A stretch of DNA of 64,000 nt, taken from positions 1,389,669-1,453,668 of the forward strand of contig NZ_JACVAB010000001.1 of assembly GCF_014851585.1 (NCBI RefSeq), read 5' to 3'. Below the pieces are notes generated by a model. The model saw nothing but the letters and a program-made list of their open reading frames with translations, was not told the DNA's origin and did no database searches. Below are positions 56,654-64,000 of this stretch, piece by piece. Made by a program: the position numbers and the translations under genes. Within the stretch, counting starts at the first letter, position 1. Every line of letters starts with the position of its first letter. This DNA comes from Agrobacterium sp. AGB01 (GTDB lineage Bacteria > Pseudomonadota > Alphaproteobacteria > Rhizobiales > Rhizobiaceae).

Positions 56654-57834
56654 GCGATACACTCAAGGTTGGCGTCATTGCCGGTGAAGTCTCGGGCGAC
56701 CTGTTGGGCGCCGACCTGATCCGCGCCCTAAAATTACAATATCCCGGTACGATTGAACTGGTGGGTGTTGGCGGTGACGCACTTGAGGCGGAAGGCCTGA
56801 ACTCGCTGTTCGACTTTTCCGAACTGTCGATCATGGGTTTCACGCAGGTGCTGGCCAAGCTGCCCAAACTTCTGTCGCGCATCAAGCAGACGGCCAATGC
56901 GATTATCGCCGCAAAACCCGATGTCCTGCTGATCATCGACAGTCCCGATTTTACCCACCGCGTGGCAAAACGCGTGCGCGCCGCTTTGCCATCCCTGCCA
57001 GTGGTCAATTACGTCTGCCCAAGCGTCTGGGCTTGGAAGGAATACCGCGCGCAGGCGATGTTGGCCTATGTCGACCATGTGTTGGCGGTATTGCCGTTTG
57101 AGCCTGAGGTCATGCAGCGCCTCGGCGGCCCGACAACCACTTTTGTCGGCCATCGCCTGAGCGTTGAACCCAACCTGCTCGCCGTGCGCAATGAGCGCAA
57201 TCAGAGGCTGGAGGCAGGGGCGGACCAGACGAAAACCGTGCTTTTGTTACCCGGCTCACGATCGGCCGAGATTTCCAAGCTGATGCCGGCATACGCGCAG
57301 GCTGCGCAGTCCTATGTCGAGCGCAATGGCGATACGGAATTTGTACTGCCGACCGTCAAGAGGCGCGAAGCGCTGGTCCGGCAGTTTGCCGCCAGCTGGC
57401 CGCAAAACATCAAGCTGACCATCAGTGCCGAGAGCGATTTCAAATGGTCGTCCTTTGCCAAGGCAGATGCCGCCATTGCCGCATCCGGCACGGTCATTCT
57501 GGAACTGGCGCTGGCCGGTGTGCCAACCGTATCGGTCTACAAGACCGACTGGCTGTTTACGATGCTGAGCAAACGTATCAAAACCTGGACAGGCGCGCTT
57601 CCGAACCTGATCGCCGATTACGCAGTTGTGCCAGAATATATCAACGAGGTGGTGCGCCCCGGTTCCATGGTGCGCTGGCTGGAGCGTTTATCTTCCGACA
57701 CGACGCAGCGCCGCGCCATGCTGGAAGGTTACGCGCTGGTGCAGCAGCGCCTGCACACGGAACGTTCACCTGGTGAACGCGCCGCAGAAATCCTGCTGGA
57801 TGTCGTGAATGCCCGCAATCCGGCTCGGAATTAA
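56650..57834 (+). CDS. lpxB: Lipid-A-disaccharide synthase
   Basis: Glycosyltransferase (GT19) that joins lipid X and UDP-2,3-diacylglucosamine. The 394-residue protein has IAGEVSGDLLGADLI, IMGFTQVLAKLPKLLSRI, IDSPDFTHRVAKRVR, YVCPSVWAWKEYRA and LLPGSRSAEISKLMP, plus SGTVILELALAGVPTVSVYK. Last gene of the bam-lpx operon; no clear terminator was seen in the 195 bases before the next gene. Confidence 0.96.
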   Translation: MSDTLKVGVIAGEVSGDLLGADLIRALKLQYPGTIELVGVGGDALEAEGLNSLFDFSELSIMGFTQVLAKLPKLLSRIKQTANAIIAAKPDVLLIIDSPDFTHRVAKRVRAALPSLPVVNYVCPSVWAWKEYRAQAMLAYVDHVLAVLPFEPEVMQRLGGPTTTFVGHRLSVEPNLLAVRNERNQRLEAGADQTKTVLLLPGSRSAEISKLMPAYAQAAQSYVERNGDTEFVLPTVKRREALVRQFAASWPQNIKLTISAESDFKWSSFAKADAAIAASGTVILELALAGVPTVSVYKTDWLFTMLSKRIKTWTGALPNLIADYAVVPEYINEVVRPGSMVRWLERLSSDTTQRRAMLEGYALVQQRLHTERSPGERAAEILLDVVNARNPARN

Positions 57835-58029
57835 CCTCAAAACCCACTTTCCGCAAAATATCTCATAAACGAACGAAAGCGGCCGCCGGTAGCCTTGCGG
57901 TTGCTGGCAGTTGGGAGTACCGCAGAACGACATATCTGTGCCTGCTTCGGCCGCACATCTTCTCTGCGCATACAATTCTGCCCCAATTTTTCGCCTTCAT
58001 CACGTTCTGACACTGTCGAAAGTCTGCCA

Positions 58030-58917
58030 ATGAATACGGGTTTTCTTCTGGGATTGCTTGCTTACGCCAGCTTTTCGGGGGGAGACGCCCTGATCAAATC
58101 GCTGGGCGGCAAGGTCAGTGTGTTTGAGATCGGCTTTTTCAGCATTTTGTTTTCCGCCTCGATCATCTTCTTCACCAAGCCGAAGGACGAGCGCTGGCGT
58201 GAGTTCTGGCGTATCAGTCGCCCATGGGCAGTCCATGGCCGTGCGATTTCCGGCTTGCTGGCCGGTATTCTCGGCATTTATGCCTTCACCACCATTCCAC
58301 TTGCCGAAGCCTATGCTCTGATCTTCCTGTCGCCGCTGTTCGTTACCATTCTCTCGGCGCTGGTGCTGAAGGAGGATATCGGCATCTGGCGTTGGGCCGC
58401 CGTCTGCGCCGGCATTGTCGGGGTGATGATGGTGGTGCGTCCCGGTTTTCGCGAACTGCATCTGGGCCACGCCGCAGCGGTTGCCGTGGCCTTTCTGGCG
58501 GGCCTGACCATCGTGCTTCTGCGCTCTCTCGCGGGCAAGGAAAAACGCACCTCGATCATGGGTGTGCTGTTGATCTACGGCCTGTTGTTTAACGGCCTTG
58601 CCTCGGTCCCGACCTTCCAGATGCCGGAACTGAAATATTTCGGTGTGTTTGCGTTGATCGGCACCTTTACCGCCATCGGCCAGATTACCCTGCTGATCGC
58701 CACCAAGATTGCCCCAGCCAGCCAGATTGCGCCCTCGCATTATTCGCAAATCCTCTGGGCGGTGGCGATTGGATCGCTGTTTTTCGGCGAATATCCGGAC
58801 CGTCTGGCGGTCGCCGGTCTGGTGGTTATTGCCGGTGCTGGCCTGCTGACCATGTTCCGTGAAAAAATCCGCCTGGGCACCGTGCGCTGGAACCCGTTCT
58901 TCCGCAATCGGCTGTGA
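58030..58917 (+). CDS. DMT-family (EamA) transporter
   Basis: A 295-residue protein with ten predicted helices in two EamA repeats, as in drug/metabolite transporters. Segments include SGLLAGILGIYAFTTIPLAE and SQILWAVAIGSLFFGEYPDR. The substrate is unknown. I chose ATG 58030, as the longer frame upstream is not hydrophobic. Confidence 0.87.
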   Translation: MNTGFLLGLLAYASFSGGDALIKSLGGKVSVFEIGFFSILFSASIIFFTKPKDERWREFWRISRPWAVHGRAISGLLAGILGIYAFTTIPLAEAYALIFLSPLFVTILSALVLKEDIGIWRWAAVCAGIVGVMMVVRPGFRELHLGHAAAVAVAFLAGLTIVLLRSLAGKEKRTSIMGVLLIYGLLFNGLASVPTFQMPELKYFGVFALIGTFTAIGQITLLIATKIAPASQIAPSHYSQILWAVAIGSLFFGEYPDRLAVAGLVVIAGAGLLTMFREKIRLGTVRWNPFFRNRL

Positions 58918-59051
58918 ACCGGCGACAGTCTCAATCGTTATTCCTGAAAACGTTCTGATCGGTTACAGTGCGTCAACAAATGCGTGGCTTGTTGCCATTA
59001 AGCCTATGGCTTCATAACGATCCCATCAGATGACCGAATGAGGATCTTAAC

Positions 59052-60023
59052 ATGCTTGTCGACGGAAAATGGACTTCAGATTGGCACCCTGTTCAGGCGA
59101 CGGATGCCAACGGCGGTTTCGTGCGCCAGACATCCGGGTTCCGTCATTGGGTCACTGCGGATGGTTCAGCAGGCCCGACAGGTGAGGGTGGTTTCAAGGC
59201 AGAAGCCGGTCGTTACCATCTCTATGTCGCGCTGATCTGCCCCTGGGCATCACGCACGTTGATTGGCCGCAATCTCAAGAAACTGCAGGACGTGATTTCC
59301 GTTTCAGTCGTCGAGCCTTCCATCTCGGATGAAGGCTGGCGTTTTGGTGACTATCCCGGTGCAAACCGCGACGAGATCAACGGCAAGTCCTATATGCATC
59401 AGATCTATACCAGCGCAGATCCGCATTACACCGGCCGCGCCACCGTGCCTGTGTTGTGGGACAAACAGACAGCCACCATCGTCAACAATGAATCTGCGGA
59501 TATTCTGCGCATGCTGAATTCCGGTTTTGGGGATCTGGCCGACAATTCGGTTGATCTGTACCCGCCGCATTTGCGCGCCGAGATCGATGCGCTGAACGAG
59601 CGCATTTACCCCAACCTCAACAATGGTGTGTACCGCGCCGGTTTTGCCACCACACAAAGCGCTTATGACGAGGCCTTTGCCGATGTGTTCAAAACGCTGG
59701 GTGAGCTGGAAACCCGCCTTGAGCGTAAGGGTCCGTTCCTGTTCGGTGACACGGTCACCGAAACCGATATCCGCCTGTTCGTAACGCTGGTACGGTTTGA
59801 TGCGGCCTATTACGGTCTGTTCAAATGCAATCTGAAGCGCATTGCCGATTATCCGGCCCTCAGCGCTTTCCAGCGCAGCATCCTTGATGTGCCCGGCGTG
59901 CGCGAAACCGTCAGTATCGACCACATCAAGCGCGGCTATTATTCGATCAAGGCGCTCAACCCAACGCAGATTGTGCCTGTTGGCCCTGATCTGCCGGGTC
60001 TGGCACCGGTTTCGCTATCCTGA
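59052..60023 (+). CDS. Glutathionyl-hydroquinone reductase (xi-class GST)
   Basis: A 323-residue GST of the YqjG/ECM4 type, which reduces glutathionyl-hydroquinones. The catalytic cysteine is C63 in ICPWASRTLI. The thioredoxin-like domain ends with ATVPVLWDKQTATIVNNESADILRML-type sequence (TIVNNESADI is diagnostic). An all-helical domain follows with NNGVYRAGFATTQSAYDEAF. The ATG follows gagga. The esterase gene is 11 bases downstream, probably the same operon. Confidence 0.92.
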   Translation: MLVDGKWTSDWHPVQATDANGGFVRQTSGFRHWVTADGSAGPTGEGGFKAEAGRYHLYVALICPWASRTLIGRNLKKLQDVISVSVVEPSISDEGWRFGDYPGANRDEINGKSYMHQIYTSADPHYTGRATVPVLWDKQTATIVNNESADILRMLNSGFGDLADNSVDLYPPHLRAEIDALNERIYPNLNNGVYRAGFATTQSAYDEAFADVFKTLGELETRLERKGPFLFGDTVTETDIRLFVTLVRFDAAYYGLFKCNLKRIADYPALSAFQRSILDVPGVRETVSIDHIKRGYYSIKALNPTQIVPVGPDLPGLAPVSLS

Positions 60024-60034
60024 GGGAGGTTGTC

Positions 60035-60658
60035 ATGACATCCAATTCCACACGCAAACTGATCATTGGCCTGCACGGTGTTGGCAGCAATGGTGCTAAC
60101 CTCGCGCCGCTTGGCAGTTTTCTGCGCCAGTCTACACCGGACATGGATTTTGAAAGTCCGGACGCGCCATTCAGCTTTGGCAATGGCCCGGGTCGCCAGT
60201 GGTTCAGTATCGATGGCGTGACAGAAGCAAACCGACCACAGCGTGTCGTGGAGGCGCGTGCGGCCTTTGATCAGGTGCTGGGCGATATTATTGCCCGCCA
60301 CGCGCTGACGAGCAACCTCGACCGCGTGGCGCTGGTCGGGTTTTCGCAAGGGTCCATCATGGCGCTGGATGCGGTGGCTTCCGGCCGATGGCCTGTGGCG
60401 GCGGTCGTTGCATTTTCCGGCAGGCTTGCCTCACCGGAACCCTATGCTCCGTCGGAAACCACACGCCTGTCGCTCATTCACGGCACGGCCGATCACGTCA
60501 TGCCATTTGCAGAAAGTGAAAAGGCAAAGGCAGCGCTGGCCAAGGCGGGCGTCAGTGCCGAGTTGCACACGCTGCCCGGTGTTGGCCACACAATTTCGCA
60601 GGACGGAGCGGTGATCGCCGCCAACTTCCTTTTGACTGCCTTTGGCGCCAGGGCCTGA
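60035..60658 (+). CDS. Alpha/beta hydrolase, phospholipase/carboxylesterase family
   Basis: A 207-residue serine hydrolase. It has the oxyanion segment GLHGVGSNGANLAPL, nucleophile in GFSQGS, then the Asp and His of the triad in HGTADHVMPF and GVGHTISQDG. Typical of short esterases related to carboxylesterase/acyl-thioesterase families; the substrate is unknown. gggagg precedes the ATG. Convergent with the lysR gene. Confidence 0.9.
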   Translation: MTSNSTRKLIIGLHGVGSNGANLAPLGSFLRQSTPDMDFESPDAPFSFGNGPGRQWFSIDGVTEANRPQRVVEARAAFDQVLGDIIARHALTSNLDRVALVGFSQGSIMALDAVASGRWPVAAVVAFSGRLASPEPYAPSETTRLSLIHGTADHVMPFAESEKAKAALAKAGVSAELHTLPGVGHTISQDGAVIAANFLLTAFGARA

Positions 60659-60702
60659 ACCTTCCAGCAACATAGTGTCTACGGGGCGGCCTGTGGCGGC
60701 CC

Positions 60703-61599
60703 CTAGCGACTGACCTCACTCAGCAGCCATGTCTGGAAGGCGCGCGCCAGCATGTTGTCCTGCCGACCCTCGGGGGTGGCAATGTAATAGCTGTTGTCCG
60801 TGGTCAAAGGCAGGTCAAATAGCACCTGCAACCGGCCCGATGCCAGCTCGGCCTCAATCAGGTAACGCGGCAGCAGGGCAATGCCCATGCCGCTGGCTGC
60901 CGCTTCTATCACCATGGAGAACTGGTCAAAACGGTTGCCGCGAAAAGCATTTTCCGCAGTCACCTTGCTCATCTCGAACCATTCCGACCACAGTTTGGGC
61001 CGGGTTGTCAGGTGCAACAGCGGCATGGTCTGCAGGTCAGTAGGGTTGGCGATGTTCGCCTTCGCCAACAGGGAAGGGCTGGCCACAGGCAGGATCACCT
61101 CATTGCACAGAAAGGTGCAGGTGCCATGCGCCCAGACCGGCTGTCCATAATGAATGGCAAGGTCAAACCCTTCCTCGTCAAAATCAAATGGGTGCGAACG
61201 CGACGCAACGGTGATGACCGTATCGGGGTGGCTCTCGATGAACTTGTTGAGACGCGGCATCAGCCAGCGGCTGCCAAAGGTCGGCAGGGAGGCAATCGAC
61301 AGCGCAGAGCCGGATTCGCCTGACGCAACAGCGCGCACCATCAACTGTTCGGACTGCTGCAAAAGGCGCTGCACATCGGGCAAAAACTTGCGTCCGGCCT
61401 GTGACAGCACCACGCGCCGCCTGATGCGCTCAAACAACTGCATGCCGGTTTGCGCTTCCAGGTCACGGATCTGGCGGCTGATGGCACTCTGTGTCAGGTT
61501 CAGTTCTTCGGCGGCCCGTGTGAAGTTGCCATGCCGTGCCGCACACTCGAAAGCCTGTAAGGTCACGATGTCAGGTATCAGGCGGCGTCTGGGGTCCAT
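60703..61599 (-). CDS. LysR-family transcriptional regulator
   Basis: A 298-residue LTTR. The N-terminal HTH is DIVTLQAFECAARHGNFTRA, then AAEELNLTQSAISRQIRDLE. The effector-binding domain shows TFGSRWLMPRLNKFIESHPD and the GcvA-like DFDEEGFDLAIHYGQ. It is divergent from the ALDH7-type gene, which it probably controls. A perfect LTTR-type palindrome lies 27 bases upstream of its start. Confidence 0.93.
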   Translation of the reverse strand: MDPRRRLIPDIVTLQAFECAARHGNFTRAAEELNLTQSAISRQIRDLEAQTGMQLFERIRRRVVLSQAGRKFLPDVQRLLQQSEQLMVRAVASGESGSALSIASLPTFGSRWLMPRLNKFIESHPDTVITVASRSHPFDFDEEGFDLAIHYGQPVWAHGTCTFLCNEVILPVASPSLLAKANIANPTDLQTMPLLHLTTRPKLWSEWFEMSKVTAENAFRGNRFDQFSMVIEAAASGMGIALLPRYLIEAELASGRLQVLFDLPLTTDNSYYIATPEGRQDNMLARAFQTWLLSEVSR

Positions 61600-61625
61600 T
61601 ATTCCGATCTCGCATCAACATAATT

Positions 61626-61644
61626 GGTTTCGTCATTTGAAACC
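61626..61644. promoter_or_regulatory. LysR-type operator, site 1
   Basis: GGTTTC-N7-GAAACC is a perfect dyad with the T-N11-A spacing (T61629, A61641) of LysR regulators. It lies in the divergent lysR/ALDH gap (308 bases, 61600-61907), close to lysR. The rest of the gap contains site 2 and nothing else I could name. Confidence 0.65.
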
Positions 61645-61689
61645 GGTCAATCCTGGCGTATATGATTACGAGAAAGAATAAACTGGCAC

Positions 61690-61707
61690 TTTTCGTCAAG
61701 TGGGAAA
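61690..61707. promoter_or_regulatory. LysR-type operator, site 2 (imperfect)
   Basis: TTTTCGTCAAGTGGGAAA repeats the TTTCGTCA...GAAA features of site 1, 64 bases away centre to centre. It could be the second contact for an LTTR tetramer. Confidence 0.45.
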
Positions 61708-61907
61708 CGACAGCATGTCGTGTAAAATCCATGGGTTTTGCAATAACGAGATGCGTAAAACAAACAGCCAAGGCCCGTTGCAGATAACAGGCTTTGGCCT
61801 GTTCAGGCCCGCGACACGGTAAAGAAGACCGAAAATTGAAGTGCAGGGCAGAGTGTTTTCGCCAGTATGGATGAAGCGCCGCCACTGCGGGGAAAATGGA
61901 GCTTAAA

Positions 61908-63440
61908 ATGGACGCAGCAACCCAGAAAATCGATGTGGTAAAGGAAGCGGCAAACCTGCTGGAAAAGATGGGCGTTTCGTCCAGCCTTTACACTGGCGGT
62001 AACATGCCATCCTTCAGCCCGGTTACCGGCCAAAAAGTTGCAGACCTCAAGACCGTGTCCGTCGCTGAGGTGGCAAAGGTGGTTGAAAAGGCTGATGCTG
62101 CCTTCAAGACATGGCGTCTGGTGCCGGCACCACGCCGTGGCGAACTTATTCGCCTGCTGGGTGAGGAACTGCGCGCCTTCAAGACCGATCTTGGTCGACT
62201 GGTGTCATTGGAAGCCGGCAAGATCCCGTCCGAAGGTCTCGGTGAAGTCCAGGAAATGATCGACATCTGCGATTTCGCAGTGGGTCTGTCCCGCCAGCTT
62301 TATGGCCTGACCATTGCCACGGAACGTCCCGGCCACCGCATGATGGAAACCTGGCATCCCCTCGGTGTCGTTGGCGTTATCTCCGCCTTCAACTTCCCGG
62401 TCGCTGTCTGGTCGTGGAATGCGGCGTTGGCGCTGGTCTGCGGCAACTCTGTGGTGTGGAAGCCGTCTGAAAAGACGCCGCTGACGGCGCTTGCCGTTCA
62501 GGGCATTTTTGAGCGCGCCGTTGCCCGTTTTGGCGATGCGCCAGAGGGGCTGAGCCAGGTGCTGATTGGCGATCGTTTTGTCGGTGAAGCACTGGTTGAC
62601 CACCCGAAGGTGCCGCTTGTGTCTGCCACCGGTTCCACCCGCATGGGCCGCGAGGTTGGTCCGCGTCTTGCCAAGCGTTTCGCCCGTTCCATTCTGGAGC
62701 TCGGCGGCAACAATGCCGGTATCGTTTGCCCATCTGCCGATCTCGACATGGCACTGCGCGCCATCGCATTTGGCGCCATGGGCACAGCTGGCCAGCGCTG
62801 CACGACCCTGCGTCGTCTGTTTGTGCATGACAGCGTGTACGACCAACTCGTTCCACGCCTCAAGAAAGCCTACAGCTCGGTCTCCGTCGGCAACCCGCTG
62901 GAAACATCCTCGCTGGTTGGTCCGCTGATCGACAAGGCAGCCTTTGACGGCATGCAGAAGGCGCTGGGCGAAGCCAAGAACCACGGTGGTACGGTTCTGG
63001 GTGGTGAGCGTGTCGATACGGGCGCCGCTGACGGTTATTACGTCAAGCCCGCTCTGGTGGAAATGCCAAAGCAGGACGGTCCTGTGCTGGAAGAAACCTT
63101 CGCACCTATTCTCTACGTGATGAAGTACAGCGATTTCGACGCTGTGATCGATGATCACAATGCCGTTTCCGCTGGCCTGTCGTCGTCGATCTTCACCCGT
63201 GACCTGCAGGAATCGGAACGCTTCCTGTCGGCCGATGGTTCGGATTGCGGTATTGCCAACGTCAATATCGGCACGTCAGGCGCGGAAATCGGTGGCGCCT
63301 TTGGTGGCGAAAAGGAAACCGGCGGCGGCCGTGAGTCCGGCTCGGATGCGTGGAAGGCCTATATGCGCCGCGCAACCAACACCATCAACTACTCAAAGGC
63401 CTTGCCACTGGCGCAGGGCGTTTCGTTCGATATCGAATAA
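61908..63440 (+). CDS. amaB: Aldehyde dehydrogenase, ALDH7 type (likely alpha-aminoadipic semialdehyde dehydrogenase)
   Basis: A 510-residue NAD-dependent dehydrogenase with catalytic Cys298 (GQRCTTLRRL) and general-base Glu264 (LELGGNNAGIV). The ALDH7 features are SAFNFPVAVWSWNAALALVC, SATGSTRMGREVGPRLAKRF and GIANVNIGTSGAEIGGAFGG with GGGRESGSDAWKAYMRR. Members oxidise piperideine-6-carboxylate/aminoadipic semialdehyde in lysine catabolism. The ATG at 61908 has ggag six bases upstream. Divergent lysR-type regulator. The symbol amaB is by family resemblance. Confidence 0.85.
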   Translation: MDAATQKIDVVKEAANLLEKMGVSSSLYTGGNMPSFSPVTGQKVADLKTVSVAEVAKVVEKADAAFKTWRLVPAPRRGELIRLLGEELRAFKTDLGRLVSLEAGKIPSEGLGEVQEMIDICDFAVGLSRQLYGLTIATERPGHRMMETWHPLGVVGVISAFNFPVAVWSWNAALALVCGNSVVWKPSEKTPLTALAVQGIFERAVARFGDAPEGLSQVLIGDRFVGEALVDHPKVPLVSATGSTRMGREVGPRLAKRFARSILELGGNNAGIVCPSADLDMALRAIAFGAMGTAGQRCTTLRRLFVHDSVYDQLVPRLKKAYSSVSVGNPLETSSLVGPLIDKAAFDGMQKALGEAKNHGGTVLGGERVDTGAADGYYVKPALVEMPKQDGPVLEETFAPILYVMKYSDFDAVIDDHNAVSAGLSSSIFTRDLQESERFLSADGSDCGIANVNIGTSGAEIGGAFGGEKETGGGRESGSDAWKAYMRRATNTINYSKALPLAQGVSFDIE

Positions 63441-63498
63441 CAGAGCGCAAAGGGCAGGGCGGCGACGTGCCGCTTGGCCGAGGTGACTGAAAATATAA

Positions 63499-63528
63499 AG
63501 GCCGAGGCGTGATGCTTCGGCCTTTTTG
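63499..63528 (+). terminator. Terminator of the ALDH gene
   Basis: AAGGCCGAGGC, loop gtgat, GCTTCGGCCTT (one G-T pair), then TTTGTTTT. Confidence 0.85.
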
Positions 63529-63593
63529 TTTTATGCTGGCTCGGTGGGTGCGCAAACGGTCGATTGGTGCGGATCGGTGTCCCCGCACTCTTG

Positions 63594-63693
63594 CGTCGTC
63601 CTCGGGCCTGTCCCGAGGATCCAATCACCTATCATTGAGCGAAACTGATGCGGTTGGCGTGGTTAGATCCTCGCCACAAGGGCGAGGATGACG
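63594..63693 (+). repeat. Palindromic intergenic repeat family A, copy 3
   Basis: It has the same layout as 1041-1141: left palindrome tcctcgggcctgtcccgagga, a middle of about 45 bases with ggttggcgtgg, and a right palindrome atcctcgccacaagggcgaggat with gacg. Total length matches to one base. The stretch 63441-63895 holds only a terminator and repeats. Confidence 0.75.
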
Positions 63694-63745
63694 CCAGGGA
63701 AATGTCAGCCGCTCCGACTATCACTGGCTTTTACGCGAAGACGGT

Positions 63746-63880
63746 CACCACAATCTCCCTCTTCCCTGTGCTTGTCACAGGGATCCAGTCCCAGCCCAAG
63801 TCTTTGGGCTGAAACAAGTTTTCCCCCGGCCGCGCAGACGCGCGTTTGCTAGATTCCCGTGACAAGCACACGGGAATGAG
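63746..63880 (+). repeat. Palindromic intergenic repeat family B, copy 2 (core reversed)
   Basis: Arms match copy 1 (1152-1277) in the same orientation: left atctccct before the palindrome cctgtgcttgtcacagg, right gattcccgtgac ending ggaatgag. The core (about 63789-63848) aligns with the copy 1 core only after reverse complementing, best seen in cagcccaagtctttgggctg. Confidence 0.75.
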
Positions 63881-64000
63881 CGACTGTCTTGTTCGTCAAG
63901 CGTCTTGCCATGGTTTTTGATCCCTGATGATGGCGTTGAGAATGGTCAGCAGTTTTCGCATCGTTGCGACAATCGCGACGATCTTGGGTTTGCCAGCATC
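63881..64000 (-). mobile_element. IS110-family insertion sequence, distal end (truncated by window)
   Basis: The window ends within an IS110-type element. Its transposase stop is only 15 bases from the right edge of repeat B copy 2, so one end of the element must lie at or near 63881, or within the repeat itself. IS110/IS1111 elements have little or no terminal inverted repeat and often target palindromic repeats, which fits here. The boundary is inferred. Confidence 0.6.
63896..64000 (-). CDS. IS110-family transposase, C-terminal 34 residues (partial)
   Basis: Read on the minus strand from the window edge, the frame gives DAGKPKIVAIVATMRKLLTI, then LNAIIRDQKPWQDA and a stop. The PK-(V/I)A-(V/I)A--RKLL-ILNAI-RD sequence is the usual C-terminus of the transposase of IS110/IS116/IS902 elements (transposase_20 domain). 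Most of the gene is to the right of the window, so it is not known whether it is intact. The DDE-like RuvC N-terminal domain is unseen. Confidence 0.85.
   Translation of the reverse strand, partial: DAGKPKIVAIVATMRKLLTILNAIIRDQKPWQDA

Overview
The window looks like a chromosomal segment from an alphaproteobacterium of the order Hyphomicrobiales (Rhizobiales), at the level of Rhizobiaceae or Brucellaceae; I do not claim a genus. The evidence is the gene content: a 2,127-residue homologue of the Agrobacterium polar-growth protein GPR, the CckA cell-cycle kinase, an EipB-type envelope protein, LpxI instead of a classical LpxH inside the lipid A operon, a DksA lacking its zinc cysteines, BluB under a cobalamin riboswitch, and the order rpsB-tsf-pyrH-frr-uppS-cdsA-rseP-bamA-lpxD-fabZ-lpxA-lpxI-lpxB. 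Nearly all of it is core genome. The accessory signal is limited to small palindromic intergenic repeats and the tail of an IS110-type transposase at the right edge.

Layout. 1-1.5 kb: the end of nadE, then a block of intergenic palindromic repeats. 1.5-7.5 kb: a VOC protein, a TolB-like propeller, riboswitch plus bluB, a DUF2865 exported protein and malic enzyme. 7.7-11.4 kb: an LpxH-like phosphoesterase, an HxlR regulator divergent from a doxX-SDR pair, and a dipeptide epimerase. 11.5-15.6 kb: an Mla-type lipid transport operon whose permease carries its own STAS domain. 15.6-22.8 kb: an orphan Hpt protein and the giant gpr gene with 33-residue repeats. 23.0-24.7 kb: a ferredoxin, a likely small RNA on the minus strand, and a DUF922 protein. 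24.7-26.5 kb: folP-folB-folK. 26.5-32.5 kb: an exported protein, ycjF-ycjX, sixA, dksA and a FliO-like protein. 32.8-39.3 kb: cckA, a LuxR-type regulator, clpS-clpA. 39.4-44.4 kb: azlCD, a four-gene minus-strand operon (ridA, GDPD, FemAB-like, HIT) and eipB. 44.6-57.8 kb: translation, isoprenoid/phospholipid, outer-membrane assembly and lipid A genes. 58.0-63.4 kb: a DMT transporter, a xi-class GST, an esterase, and a LysR regulator divergent from an ALDH7-type dehydrogenase. 63.5-64 kb: repeats again and the IS110 tail.

How the parts fit together. Much of the window serves envelope growth and cell polarity. Mla transport, CdsA, UppS, RseP, BamA, the Lpx enzymes, EipB and the FemAB-like protein make or maintain the envelope. 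GPR, CckA and possibly the orphan Hpt place growth in time and at the pole, and ClpS-ClpA handles regulated proteolysis. The least explained signals are the 23.4-23.6 kb RNA gene candidate, the two repeat families (one with a core in opposite orientation in its two copies), the paired palindromes before the lysR/ALDH genes, and the orphan Hpt and LuxR genes beside gpr and cckA.
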